Shown here piece after piece: positions 41,486 through 50,280 of a stretch of 64,000 bases of DNA. Both the position numbers and the translations under genes were made by a program. This stretch comes from Paraburkholderia heleia NBRC 101817 (lineage in GTDB: Bacteria; Pseudomonadota; Gammaproteobacteria; Burkholderiales; Burkholderiaceae). The stretch is from positions 1-64,000 of the forward strand of contig NZ_BBJH01000036.1 in NCBI RefSeq assembly GCF_000739775.1. Reading direction: 5' to 3'. Position 1 is the stretch's first letter. Each line of letters begins with the position of its first letter. Below the pieces are notes generated by a model. The model was not told the origin of the DNA, did no database searches, and saw nothing but the letters and a program-made list of their open reading frames with translations.

Positions 41486-43018
41486 ATGAACGGAATCGAC
41501 ACCGGAGCCGCCGCGCTCCTCGCGAGCCGCATCGCGGCGCTCACGCCGGTCGGGCCGCAGAGCGCCTCCGGCGCGGCGCAAACGGGCGTCTCGGCGCTCG
41601 CAACGGGCACCGCCGCGCTCGCCGACACCGCCGCCAACACCAGCACGACGCAGGACTCCACGCAGACCGTGCTTTCGGCCGTTGCGCTCGCGCTCGACGC
41701 CATCATCCGCTCGGGCGGCGAAGCGACACCCGCCGTGGTGGGCCGCGCGCCGCTCTGGGCCAGCCCCGATGCGGACGCTGCGCCTGGCGGCGCGGCCACG
41801 TTGCCGCTGCCGGGTCTCGCCGGCGAGGCGCAGGCGGCGCAAGCTGCGTTGCTGGCGGACGTGGCGCTCGCGGCCCAGGGTCTGGCCGGCGAGGCGCTGG
41901 CCGGGGCGGCCGACGCCGGGACCGGCGCTTCCGCGCAAGCGTCATCCACGCAAAACCCGCAAGCCGGACAAACGGCTCAGGCCGCACAAGCTGCGCAAAC
42001 CGCCGCCGCACAGGCCGGCCCGGTCGCCGCGCTCGCTGCGTCGCTCGCGCAGACGGTGAGCACGAGCGGGCTCTTCTACGAAGCCCACCTCGCGCAATGG
42101 TTGCGCGGCCTGCTCTCGCCCGCCGAACTTGCCGACGAACCGCAGAACCGTCTGCTCGGCGCTCACTCGCAATTGCCGCTCGACTGGAGCCCGGCCGACG
42201 ACGTCGACGACGTGCAGTGGATCGAAACGTTCTCCGACGCGCCGGGCGCCGCGCGCGGCGAAGCGGGCAATGCCCGCAACACGGCAAACGCGATCAATGC
42301 CGCGCTGGCGCGCGCCTTCTCCGGGCTCGCGGATCTGCACGACGAAGCGGCCGCGAGCCAGGCCGAGGCGCGCGCGACGCTTGCCGACACCCTGTTGCCC
42401 GCCATGCACGAGGCTGCCGCGCAGGCCGCCGGCCCGACGGTCCATCCGGCCGTGATCCCGCTCGTGCGCCAGCAGCTCGATCTGCTCGCGACCGGCGAGT
42501 TTCGCTGGAATGGCGAGGCCTGGCCGGGCGTGCGGGTGGACTGGAGCATCCAGCAAGACGACTACGATGCCCGCGACCCGCACCCGGGCGCAGGCGGGGC
42601 AGACGCCGACGACATTCCATGGCGCACGCGGCTCACGCTGGCGCTGCCGAAGCTCGGCACCGTCGATGCGGAACTCACGCTGACGGGCTCGACGCTCGCC
42701 GTGCGCGTGCAGGCGAACGCGGGCGGCGCCGCGCGCCTCACGGCGCAAAGCGAGTCGCTGCGCGGGCGGCTCGAAGCGCTCGGGCTCACGCTCGCGGGGC
42801 TCTCGATCCGCGAGATCGGCAGCGGCGCCGCGGCGAGCCCCGCCGAGGCGGCAAGGGCCGCGAACGCCGCGAGTGCCTACGCCGCCCAAACCACATCCGC
42901 CGCGGCCACGGCGCAGAACACGCAGGCTGGCGCCGCGGCGGATGCACCCGCTGCACGAGCGGGCGCCGACGCGGCCGATCCGCGCAACCGCCGCCTCGAC
43001 CACGATTGGGAGTTGTGA
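41486..43018 (+). CDS. second FliK-like protein (Flg_hook C-terminal domain)
   Basis: 510-residue protein with a FliK-type layout: an Ala/Gln/Thr-rich N-terminal half and a C-terminal Flg_hook-like domain with LTLALPKLGTVDAELTLTGSTLAVRVQANAGGAARLTAQSESLRGRLEALGLTLAGLSIREIG. The NAINAALARAF and HPAVIPLVRQQLDLLATGEFRWNGEAWPGVRVDW segments are the middle region. It is distinct from fliK at 32698–34218. The stop shares one base with the following flhX start, so the two are coupled. The role is unknown; a length or switch control partner of FlhX is inference. Confidence 0.78.
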   Translation: MNGIDTGAAALLASRIAALTPVGPQSASGAAQTGVSALATGTAALADTAANTSTTQDSTQTVLSAVALALDAIIRSGGEATPAVVGRAPLWASPDADAAPGGAATLPLPGLAGEAQAAQAALLADVALAAQGLAGEALAGAADAGTGASAQASSTQNPQAGQTAQAAQAAQTAAAQAGPVAALAASLAQTVSTSGLFYEAHLAQWLRGLLSPAELADEPQNRLLGAHSQLPLDWSPADDVDDVQWIETFSDAPGAARGEAGNARNTANAINAALARAFSGLADLHDEAAASQAEARATLADTLLPAMHEAAAQAAGPTVHPAVIPLVRQQLDLLATGEFRWNGEAWPGVRVDWSIQQDDYDARDPHPGAGGADADDIPWRTRLTLALPKLGTVDAELTLTGSTLAVRVQANAGGAARLTAQSESLRGRLEALGLTLAGLSIREIGSGAAASPAEAARAANAASAYAAQTTSAAATAQNTQAGAAADAPAARAGADAADPRNRRLDHDWEL

Positions 43019-43419
43019 TGAGCCGCACGCACCGCAAGAGCGCCGCCGCGCTCGCCTACGACGCCCCCGAAGGCGACGGCGCGCCGCGCGTGGTCGCGAA
43101 GGGCTACGGCCTTGTCGCGGAAATGATCGTGCAACGTGCGAAGGAAGCGGGCCTCTACGTGCACGAAGCGCCCGAGATGGTCTCGCTGCTCATGCGCGTG
43201 GACCTCGACGCGAAGATCCCGCCGCAGCTCTATCAGGCGGTGGCCGAACTGCTTGCCTGGCTGCACCGCCTTGAAGCGGGCGACGACGCGAAGGCCAACG
43301 CTGCCGCGCAGGCGCAAACCGCCACGCCGGCCGCGACCGCACCACGCGATATCAGCGACGTTCGCAGGATCGGCGGCACGCGCCCCGCGCTGCCCTTCAA
43401 CCCTTCAACATCAACCTGA
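43018..43419 (+). CDS. flhX: FlhB C-terminal-domain-like protein (FlhX type)
   Basis: 133-residue soluble protein resembling only the cytoplasmic part of FlhB: AAALAYDAPEGDGAPRVVAKGYGLVAEMIVQRAKEAGLYVHEAPEMVSLLMRVDLDAKIPPQLYQAVAELLAWLHRLE aligns with residues ~272–350 of FlhB encoded at 4342. It has no membrane part and no NPTH cleavage site; it begins about where the post-cleavage fragment of FlhB would. Such proteins (FlhX/FlhB2) can partly replace cleaved FlhB in some bacteria. The 3' end overlaps the convergent aldehyde dehydrogenase gene by 23 bases. Confidence 0.82.
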   Translation: MSRTHRKSAAALAYDAPEGDGAPRVVAKGYGLVAEMIVQRAKEAGLYVHEAPEMVSLLMRVDLDAKIPPQLYQAVAELLAWLHRLEAGDDAKANAAAQAQTATPAATAPRDISDVRRIGGTRPALPFNPSTST

Positions 43420-44848
43420 TCAGCCAGGCGACGCGCTTGCCGTAGGGCGGCGCGATGAGTCCGCGCGCGTTCAGCCGCGCCTGGGTGAAGACGGGCTTCA
43501 TCTGCGAGAACGTGACGAAGCCCTCGTAGCCGTGATACGCGCCCATGCCGCTCGGCCCGACGCCGCCGAACGGCAGTCCCTCGGCGGCGACATGCATGAG
43601 CGTCTCGTTCACCGACATCCCGCCCGCCACCGTTTCGCGCGTCACGCGCGCGACCGTGCGCGGGTCGTCGGCATAGAGGTAGAGCGAGAGCGGGCGAGGG
43701 CGCTCGTTCACGTAGCGCAACGCTTCGTCGAGCGTGTCGTAGGGCACGAGCGGCAAGAGCGGCCCGAAGATTTCCTCCTGCATGAGCGCCGTCCGTGCGC
43801 CGGCGTTCGTCACGATGACGGGCGCGAAGCGCCGCGTGGCGGCGTCGTGCGTGCCGAGCGCGTGCAACTGCGCGCCGCTTGCCTGCGCTTCGTCGGCGAG
43901 GCGTTGCAGGCGCTCGAAGTGGCGCGCCGAGATGATCGACGTGTAGTCGCGGTTGTTCGCGAAGTCCGGATAAAGCTGGGCGAAGCGCGTGCGCGCGCGG
44001 GCGATGAACGCCGCCTCCTGCCCGCGCGGCAGCAGCACGTAGTCGGGTGCGATACAGGTTTGCCCGGCGTTCAGCGTCTTGCCGAGCAGCAGGCTGTCCA
44101 CGGCGTAATTCAGGCGCGCCGCTTCGCCGATGATCACGGGCGACTTGCCGCCCAGTTCGAGCGTGACCGGCGTGAGGTTCGCAGCAGCCGCGCGCATGAC
44201 CTCGTGCCCCACGCGCGTCGAGCCCGTGAAGAGCAGATGGTCGAACGGCAGCGCGCTGAAGGCGGCGCCAACCGACGCGTCGCCGTTCACGACCGCCACG
44301 TGGTCGCGCGCGAAGGTCTTGCCGATCAGCGCCTCGAAGAGCGCGGACGTGCGCGGCGTCAGCTCCGACATCTTGATCATGGCGCGGTTGCCCGCCGCGA
44401 GCGCGCACACGAGCGGGCTCGCGGCAAGCTGCAGCGGATAGTTCCACGGCACGACGATCCCCGCCACGCCGAGCGGCTGCGGCACGAGCTTCGCGCGCCC
44501 GGGCAGCAGCCATTTGCCGACCGGCCTGCGGCGCGGCTTCATCCAGCGTGCGCCGTGCCTGAGCGCCGCATCGATCTCCTGCTTGAGGACGACGAATTCC
44601 GCGAGCGCGACCTCCGCCTTCGCGCGCTGGCCGAAGTCGGCGTTCATCGCGTCGGCGAGCGCGTCGCGGTGCGAGAACAGCACCTCGCGCAGCGCCTTGA
44701 GATGGCGCGCACGCGCGTCCCAGGACGGGAACGGGTCGCGCAGGAACGCTTCGCGCTGCGCGGCGAGCAGCGTGTCGAGCGCGTCGCGCGGGTCTGCGGG
44801 CGCGTCGTGCGCACTGCGGGCGAAGTCTTCGGGCAGGTCCTGCTTCAT
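43397..44848 (-). CDS. aldehyde dehydrogenase, coniferyl-aldehyde type
   Basis: 483-residue NAD(P)-dependent aldehyde dehydrogenase. Catalytic cysteine at 265 in LNAGQTCIAPDYVLLP, general base Glu231 in ELGGKSP, cofactor motif VVPWNYPLQLAASPLVCALAAGN and FTGSTRVG. The C-terminal LPFGGVGPSGMGAYHGYEGFVTFSQMKPVF is typical of the CalB-like coniferyl aldehyde dehydrogenase subgroup, which oxidises lignin-derived aldehydes. Substrate is not proven by sequence. It is a single gene, convergent with flhX. Confidence 0.88.
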   Translation of the reverse strand: MKQDLPEDFARSAHDAPADPRDALDTLLAAQREAFLRDPFPSWDARARHLKALREVLFSHRDALADAMNADFGQRAKAEVALAEFVVLKQEIDAALRHGARWMKPRRRPVGKWLLPGRAKLVPQPLGVAGIVVPWNYPLQLAASPLVCALAAGNRAMIKMSELTPRTSALFEALIGKTFARDHVAVVNGDASVGAAFSALPFDHLLFTGSTRVGHEVMRAAAANLTPVTLELGGKSPVIIGEAARLNYAVDSLLLGKTLNAGQTCIAPDYVLLPRGQEAAFIARARTRFAQLYPDFANNRDYTSIISARHFERLQRLADEAQASGAQLHALGTHDAATRRFAPVIVTNAGARTALMQEEIFGPLLPLVPYDTLDEALRYVNERPRPLSLYLYADDPRTVARVTRETVAGGMSVNETLMHVAAEGLPFGGVGPSGMGAYHGYEGFVTFSQMKPVFTQARLNARGLIAPPYGKRVAWLIRLMLKG

Positions 44849-44863
44849 GGTCGGTCCTCGTAG

Positions 44864-45215
44864 GTCTACCGGAAATTGTTAAATCGCGAATATTCCGGGA
44901 GTGATCAATACCGAAATAGGGGTGGCTGTACGATGATTCCTTCAAACAGTCCGATCCCTGCCGGAAAGTACTGGATCGTGGATCGCGTCACAGGCGGCTT
45001 CGGGTCTCGCGCATGGGCCTCCATAAAGCACACGGTTAATTCAGCGATTGGAAGTCCAGTTGATCACGCTTGGCTGCATTACTCTGCCGAGCCGCGTCGA
45101 TTTCCTGCGTATCCGCTCGGCGCTGCTGGGAACCGGGAAGATTGCGGCCGGTAAGCCGGGGATCAATGCTTATGGATCGATCGAGGTCGTCACATATCGG
45201 AATACTTGTCCGTAG
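44864..45215 (+). pseudogene. remnant of a Tlde1/DUF2778-type effector gene
   Basis: Broken gene. From 44864 to about 45070 one frame reads EYSG, YRNRGGCT, then PIPAGKYWIVDRVTGG, GSRAWASIKHTVNS and SPVDHAW, the N-terminal half of DUF2778 (Tlde1 L,D-transpeptidase-like type VI effectors that attack peptidoglycan). At about 45070 homology moves to another frame: LGCITLPSR, DFLRIRSALLGTGK, INAYGSIEVVTYRNTCP, ending at TAG 45213. This half has the catalytic-cysteine motif GCIT. The segment that should lie between, with the FALYRDDG and RLHP-type motifs, is absent, and so is the extreme 5' end. One internal deletion with frame change explains this. Confidence 0.75.
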
Positions 45216-45450
45216 GCTGTTGAAGGTCGCGCTGTTTGTCGGCCTGTTCTGCCTGGCAGTGCCCTATATCCACACATACCCGATACCCATGCCAGCCAAT
45301 CAGGCGCGCGCATGGTTGCACGCCGCCAACTGGCTCGGCGTTCGTGACCCGGATGACCTGTACATCCCGATCATCCTGCTGGCCGATCTGATTGTGGCAA
45401 CGCTTGCCTACTTCATGATCATGAAGCTATGGCGGTACTTTCGAAGTTAG
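45166..45450 (+). CDS. small membrane protein, candidate immunity to the Tlde1-type effector
   Basis: 94-residue protein with two predicted membrane helices (VALFVGLFCLAVPYI, about 21–35, and IPIILLADLIVATLAYFMIMKL, about 66–87) separated by a periplasmic-sized loop with NQARAWLHAANWLGVRDPDDLY. The start is ATG 45166 (or 45172), inside the 3' end of the disrupted effector gene. That overlap is the usual arrangement of an effector–immunity pair. I do not recognise a named family; immunity function is inferred only from position and topology. No frameshift is visible. Confidence 0.6.
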   Translation: MLMDRSRSSHIGILVRRLLKVALFVGLFCLAVPYIHTYPIPMPANQARAWLHAANWLGVRDPDDLYIPIILLADLIVATLAYFMIMKLWRYFRS

Positions 45451-45590
45451 CCTGAGTACCACCCGCTCGCTGGGTGCCGGCAAACCGGGACCCGACCCCG
45501 CGAAGCACCGTTGGTCTTCAGTCGGCAATACGCAGCCACTGTAGAACTTTATTTTTGCTTGGCACGGATCACGCTGGGATCACGCTTCGA

Positions 45591-47327
45591 TCACGCCTGG
45601 CTCGACGCAAACGCCCGCTCGATGATCGCGGCATGGTCGAAGCGCGCCGGCAGCGTACCGAATACGCGGTCGCAGTCGGCGTCGTGCTCGTCGAGGCGCG
45701 TGGCGATGAACGCTTGCGCCATCTCGGGCGGTCCGTCGCGCAGCAGCATGGCCTGGGCGATCAGCACGATCTGCTGCGCGATGCGCCGCGCGCTCGCCTC
45801 GCGCGTGCCCGGCGCGCCGTTGAGCAGCACCGAAAGGCGGTCGAGCGCGGCGTTCAGAACCGGGTGAGTCTGCGCGTCGCGGCGCCACGCGAGAAAGAGC
45901 ACCTGGGCGGCGTCGGCCTCGCGTTCGAGCGCACGCAGCACGTCGAGGCACATCACGTTGCCCGACCCCTCCCAGATCGAGTTGACGGGCGCTTCGCGGT
46001 AAAAGCGCGCCATCGGCCCCTCTTCGACGTAGCCGTTGCCGCCCCAGACTTCCATGGCCTCGCCCGTGAACGCGAGCGCGCGCTTGCAGACCCAGAACTT
46101 CGCCGCGGGCGTGACGATGCGCCGCCAGGCGCGCGCTTCGAGCGACTTGTCGTCGGTGTCGGCGGGTTTCGTCTCGGCGCTGTCTTCGAAGGCGCGCGCA
46201 AGACGCATGAAGAGCGCCGTTGCCGCTTCCGATTCGAGCGCGAGATCGGCGAGCACGTTTTGCATGAGCGGCTGCTCGGCGAGCACGCGGCCGAACGCGC
46301 TGCGGTGGCGCGCGTGGTGAATCGCCTGCACGAGCGCCGCGCGCATCAGCGCCGCGCTGCCGATCACGCAGTCGAGCCGCGTGTAGTTCGCCATCTCGAT
46401 GATGGTCGGCACGCCGCGGCCTTCGTCGCCGATCATCACGCCGTAGGCATCGAAAAACTCCACTTCGCTGCTCGCGTTCGAGCGGTTGCCGAGCTTGTTC
46501 TTCAGGCGCTGCACATTGATCGCGTTTTTCGTGCCGTCTGGCCGGTAGCGCGGCACGAGGAAGCAGGAGAGGCCGGGGGCGCCCGAGCCGTCGTGCTCCG
46601 TGGTGCGCGCGAGCACGAGATGCGCGTCGCACTGCGGCGCCGAGAAAAACCACTTGTGGCCGGTGAGCAGATACGCCGCGCCGCGTCCGGTTTCGGCACC
46701 CGCCGCTCGCGCCTCGGTGCGGTTGCTGCGCACGTCCGAGCCGCCTTGCTTCTCCGTCATGCCCATGCCGATCATCATCGAGCGCTTCTGCGCGAGCGGC
46801 AGGTCGCGCGCGTCGTGCTCGCGCGTGTAGAGCGGCGCACGCAGCGTTTCGAACAGCGCCGGCTCGCGCTGCAGCACGGCAATGCTCGCGAACGTCATGG
46901 TCAGCGGGCATAACGACCCCGATTCGATCTGCGCGTGCAGGAAGTAGCCCGCGCAGCGCGCGGCCATCGCACCCGGTCGCGGGTCCGAATACGGCAGCGC
47001 ATGCAGCCCCTGTTCGCGCAGCAGCGCGAGCAACTCGTGCCAGGCGGGGTGGAATTCGATCGCGTCGATCCGCTCGCCGCGCGGGCTGTGCGTGTGCAGT
47101 TCGGGCTCGTGGCGGTTGGCGAGCTCCGCGAGCGCGAGCGTTTGCGCCTTGCCGAGCGTCTCGCCGTGGCGCGCGAGCGTTTCGCGGTGCCAGTCCGCGC
47201 CCGCGCGCGCGAGGGCCTCGCCGAGCGCGGCGTCGGTGGTGAAGAGGTTGTAGTCGGCGAGCGGCGGCGCCTGGTTCGTCACTTCGTGGGTCGTGCCGGG
47301 GCGATGCGTGACTTCCGTCGGGTTCAT
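45591..47327 (-). CDS. aidB: AidB-like acyl-CoA dehydrogenase
   Basis: 578-residue flavoprotein of the AidB branch (E. coli AidB about 541). Shared features: PPLADYNLFTTDAAL at the N terminus, HAQIESGSLCPLTMTFA, GMGMTEKQGGSDVRSNRT, GHKWFFSAPQCDAHLVLA, NKLGNRSNASSEVEF, and AMEVWGGNGYVEEGPMARFYREAPVNSIWEGSGNVMCLDVLR. AidB is induced by alkylating agents in E. coli and binds DNA; its enzymatic role is uncertain. No Ada-type genes are next to it here. It is a single gene on the minus strand, divergent from the GMC oxidoreductase. Confidence 0.9.
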   Translation of the reverse strand: MNPTEVTHRPGTTHEVTNQAPPLADYNLFTTDAALGEALARAGADWHRETLARHGETLGKAQTLALAELANRHEPELHTHSPRGERIDAIEFHPAWHELLALLREQGLHALPYSDPRPGAMAARCAGYFLHAQIESGSLCPLTMTFASIAVLQREPALFETLRAPLYTREHDARDLPLAQKRSMMIGMGMTEKQGGSDVRSNRTEARAAGAETGRGAAYLLTGHKWFFSAPQCDAHLVLARTTEHDGSGAPGLSCFLVPRYRPDGTKNAINVQRLKNKLGNRSNASSEVEFFDAYGVMIGDEGRGVPTIIEMANYTRLDCVIGSAALMRAALVQAIHHARHRSAFGRVLAEQPLMQNVLADLALESEAATALFMRLARAFEDSAETKPADTDDKSLEARAWRRIVTPAAKFWVCKRALAFTGEAMEVWGGNGYVEEGPMARFYREAPVNSIWEGSGNVMCLDVLRALEREADAAQVLFLAWRRDAQTHPVLNAALDRLSVLLNGAPGTREASARRIAQQIVLIAQAMLLRDGPPEMAQAFIATRLDEHDADCDRVFGTLPARFDHAAIIERAFASSQA

Positions 47328-47415
47328 CTGCTTGTCTCCGATGCAAGGCTGAACCGCCTTCCATCATAGGCTTCGATCCGCCGTCAGTTTTAGAGTGGAT
47401 GCTCTGACATAAAAG

Positions 47416-47445
47416 CTGACCTCGGAATCAGACGCTTCCTACAAT
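47416..47445 (+). promoter_or_regulatory. possible sigma70 promoter of the GMC oxidoreductase gene
   Basis: CTGACC (47416–47421), 18-base spacer, TACAAT (47440–47445), 61 bases before the start at 47507. The –10 matches 5/6; the –35 is weaker. It lies in the 179-base divergent gap with the aidB gene. Confidence 0.45.
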
Positions 47446-47506
47446 GCGCCATTGAAGCCGAAAACGAACGAACGTGCAAATAGCGCGCACTGGACAGGCG
47501 GAGACG

Positions 47507-49135
47507 ATGCAATACGACTACATCATCGTAGGCGGCGGCTCGGGCGGCGCGTCGCTGGCGGGGCGCCTCGCCGAGCGCTGCCCGCAGGCGAGCATCGCGC
47601 TCGTCGAGGCCGGACCGCACACGGCGCGCAATCCGTTCGTCAACATGCCGCTCGGCGTCGCCGCGCTCGTCCCGTTTCGAACGAAAAACAACTACGCCTA
47701 TGAAACCGTGCCGCAGCCTGGACTCGCCGGACGGCGCGGTTACCAGCCACGCGGCCGCGGCTTCGGCGGCTCGAGCATCATCAACGCGATGATCTACACG
47801 CGCGGCCATCCGCTCGACTACGACGAGTGGGCGCAGCTTGGCTGCACGGGCTGGGCGTGGCGCGACGTGCTGCCGTACTTTCTGCGCGCCGAGGACAACG
47901 AGCGCGGCGCGAGCGCGTGGCATGGCGCGGGCGGTCCGCTAGGCGTGGCCGACCTGCGCGAGCGCAATCCGGTGGCTGCGCGCTTCGTCGAGGCCGCGCG
48001 CGAGGCGGGCTTTCGCCTGAACGACGACTTCAACGGCGAGGAACAGGAGGGCGTCGGCTTCTATCAGGTGACGCAGCGCGGCGGCGAACGCTGCACAGTG
48101 GCGCGCGCGTATCTGTATGGGCGCGAGCGGCCAAACCTGCATCTGATCGCCGACGCGACGGTCCTGCGCGTGAGCTTCGACGGCGCGCGCGCGAGCGGCG
48201 TGGAGCTTGCGCGCGGCGGCGCGATCGAGAAGCTGCACGCGCGCGCCGAGGTGATCCTCGCCGCGGGCGCGTTCAACTCGCCGCAGTTGCTGATGTGCTC
48301 GGGCATCGGCCCCGCCGACGAACTGCGTGCGCTCGGCATCGCGGTGCGCCACGATGCGCCCGAAGTCGGCCGCAACCTGATCGACCATATCGATTTCACC
48401 TTCAACAAGCGCGTGCATTCGAGTGACACCGTGGGCTACTCGCTGCGCGGCGTGGCGCGCATGACCGCAGGGCTCGTGCGTTATCTGCGCGGGCGGCGCG
48501 GCATGCTCACGACCAACGTGGCGGAAGCAGGCGGCTTCCTGAAGAGCCGCCCCGAACTCGACCGGCCCGACCTGCAGCTGCACTTCTGCACGGCGCTCGT
48601 CGACGATCATAGCCGCCGCCTGCATTGGGGCCACGGCTATTCGCTGCACGTGTGCGTACTGCGCCCGGCGAGCCGCGGCACGCTCACGCTCGCGAGCGCC
48701 GACGCGCGCGTGGCGCCCGTGATCGACCCGCGCTTTCTGTCCGATCCGCGCGACCTCGACGCGCTAGCGCAGGGCGCGCGCCTCGCGCGGCGCATCCTCG
48801 ACGCGAGCGCACTGGCGCGGCTGGGCGGCCGCGAACTCTACACGCACGGCGAGCAGAGCGACGCGCAGTTGCGAGAGACGATCGCCCGCCACGCCGACAC
48901 GATCTACCACCCCGTCGCGACCTGCCGCATGGGCGGCGACGCGCGTTCCGTCGTCGACCCGCAGTTGCGCGTGCGCGGCGTGACGGGGCTGCGCATCGCC
49001 GATGCCTCGGTCATGCCGACGCTCATCGGCGGCAACACGAATGCGCCGAGCGTGATGATCGGCGAGCGGGCGGCCGACTTCATCGCTCAAGCGCGATACG
49101 AACGCGATCCGGCGCCTCAGCGCGTCGACGCCTGA
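47507..49135 (+). CDS. GMC-family FAD oxidoreductase (choline/alcohol dehydrogenase-like)
   Basis: 542-residue glucose–methanol–choline family enzyme. FAD-binding YDYIIVGGGSGGASLAGRLAE and LVEAG at the N terminus; GMC signatures RGRGFGGSSIINAMIYTRGHPLDYDEW and EVILAAGAFNSPQLLMCSGIGP; active-site histidine in YHPVATCRMGGD; C-terminal GGNTNAPSVMIGERAADF. The start is ATG 47507 with GGAG at 47499–47502. Substrate is not evident; family members oxidise choline or primary and polyethylene-glycol-like alcohols. It is convergent with the LysR gene. Confidence 0.9.
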   Translation: MQYDYIIVGGGSGGASLAGRLAERCPQASIALVEAGPHTARNPFVNMPLGVAALVPFRTKNNYAYETVPQPGLAGRRGYQPRGRGFGGSSIINAMIYTRGHPLDYDEWAQLGCTGWAWRDVLPYFLRAEDNERGASAWHGAGGPLGVADLRERNPVAARFVEAAREAGFRLNDDFNGEEQEGVGFYQVTQRGGERCTVARAYLYGRERPNLHLIADATVLRVSFDGARASGVELARGGAIEKLHARAEVILAAGAFNSPQLLMCSGIGPADELRALGIAVRHDAPEVGRNLIDHIDFTFNKRVHSSDTVGYSLRGVARMTAGLVRYLRGRRGMLTTNVAEAGGFLKSRPELDRPDLQLHFCTALVDDHSRRLHWGHGYSLHVCVLRPASRGTLTLASADARVAPVIDPRFLSDPRDLDALAQGARLARRILDASALARLGGRELYTHGEQSDAQLRETIARHADTIYHPVATCRMGGDARSVVDPQLRVRGVTGLRIADASVMPTLIGGNTNAPSVMIGERAADFIAQARYERDPAPQRVDA

Positions 49136-49178
49136 CGATTCGTTTTCCCTGTTGCGCGGCCTTTGCTCATCGCGGGCT

Positions 49179-50126
49179 TCAGCCTGGCTTGCCCGGCTGC
49201 TTTTCCATCCCCGGCGGATGCACGAAGTCGTCGAGAAACGTGAAGGGCTTGCCGTACTCGGCGCGCGCGACGTCGAGCCAGGCGCGTGCCGCATGCGAGA
49301 GATAGCCGCTGCGCTTCCAGCCGATCGCCATGTCCCAGGTGATTTGCGGCTCGCTCACGGGCAAGCAGGTGAAGCGCCCGGCGTCGAGCCGGCGCACGTA
49401 CGGCGCGGGCAGCAGCGCGATGCCCACGCCCGCGAGCACGAGCGCCGCCATCAGGTCCCAGTGGCCGCTGCGCCCCACGATCTGCGGCACGAAGCCGGCC
49501 GTGCGGCACGCGCCCAGCACCACGTCGTTGAGCGCCAGGCTTTCGCCGTAGAACACGAACGGCTCGCCGGCCAGCTCCGCGAGCGGCACGGCGAGCTTGT
49601 TGTCCCAGCGCGAGCCGCGCCGCGCGACGAGCCACAGCAGCTCGTGCGAGATCGGCAGGACGTCGATGAGCGCGGGATCGACGGGCAGCAGCACGCCGCC
49701 CAGTTCCAGCTCGCCCGAGATCAGCGCGGCTTCGATGGCGCGCGAGCCCTGCTCGAAAAGCTTCAGCTCGATCTTCGGATAGCGCTGGCGGAAGGTGGCG
49801 ATGGCGGGCGTGAAGAGCGAGCCGCCCATCGGTGGAATGCCGATAGTGAGTTCGCCGCGCCCGAGCGTGCCGAGATCGGCGAGTTCGGCCTGCAGCTGCG
49901 CCTGTGCGGCGAGCACGTCCTGGCCGCGCTGGTAGACGATGCGGCCGGCGTCGGTGAGCACCATCTGACGCGCGTCGCGCAGCAGGAGCTGAGTGCCGGT
50001 CTCGTCTTCGAGCGCCTTCACCATCTTGCTGATGGTCGGCTGCGTGACATGCAGTTTTTCGGCCGCGGCGGTGAAGCTCTGTTGCCGCACCACCTCGATG
50101 AAATAGCGAAGCGCGCGCAGTTCCAC
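49179..50126 (-). CDS. LysR-family transcriptional regulator (CidR-like position)
   Basis: 315-residue LysR regulator. The helix-turn-helix is in LRYFIEVVRQQSFTAAAEKLHVTQPTISKMVKALEDETGTQLLLRDARQMVLTDAG; the effector domain follows from ~90 (GELTIGIPPMGG). The start is GTG 50126 with GGAGT upstream. It is transcribed away from lrgAB across a 154-base gap that holds a perfect 17-base palindrome, so it probably regulates lrgAB as CidR does in other bacteria. The inducer is not visible. Confidence 0.9.
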   Translation of the reverse strand: MELRALRYFIEVVRQQSFTAAAEKLHVTQPTISKMVKALEDETGTQLLLRDARQMVLTDAGRIVYQRGQDVLAAQAQLQAELADLGTLGRGELTIGIPPMGGSLFTPAIATFRQRYPKIELKLFEQGSRAIEAALISGELELGGVLLPVDPALIDVLPISHELLWLVARRGSRWDNKLAVPLAELAGEPFVFYGESLALNDVVLGACRTAGFVPQIVGRSGHWDLMAALVLAGVGIALLPAPYVRRLDAGRFTCLPVSEPQITWDMAIGWKRSGYLSHAARAWLDVARAEYGKPFTFLDDFVHPPGMEKQPGKPG

Positions 50127-50181
50127 GTTCGGGACTCCACAAATGGGCAGGAAACACGCTCAGCCGGGCGCCGAGTTGGTG

Positions 50182-50231
50182 CATTCCAATATGGAATGTA
50201 GCGGATGATTCCAAGTCATTATACTTATAAT
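50182..50231 (+). promoter_or_regulatory. LysR operator and lrgAB promoter
   Basis: Perfect palindrome CATTCCA-ATA-TGGAATG (50182–50198) with the T-N11-A character of LysR sites. A perfect –10 TATAAT lies at 50226–50231 and has no good –35, so the palindrome sits around –50 of the expected start, as for an activator-dependent promoter. A second half-like CCATTCCA lies at 50254–50261 and another –10-like TATACT at 50243–50248. Confidence 0.65.
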
Positions 50232-50280
50232 TGGCTGAACCCTATACTGACTTCCATTCCAGTGTCACTTAGGGTTTGCC

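Noticed and set aside
45451..45590. Possible small gene or tRNA between the immunity-like gene and aidB
   Set aside because: No cloverleaf, no coding signal and no clear terminator could be seen.
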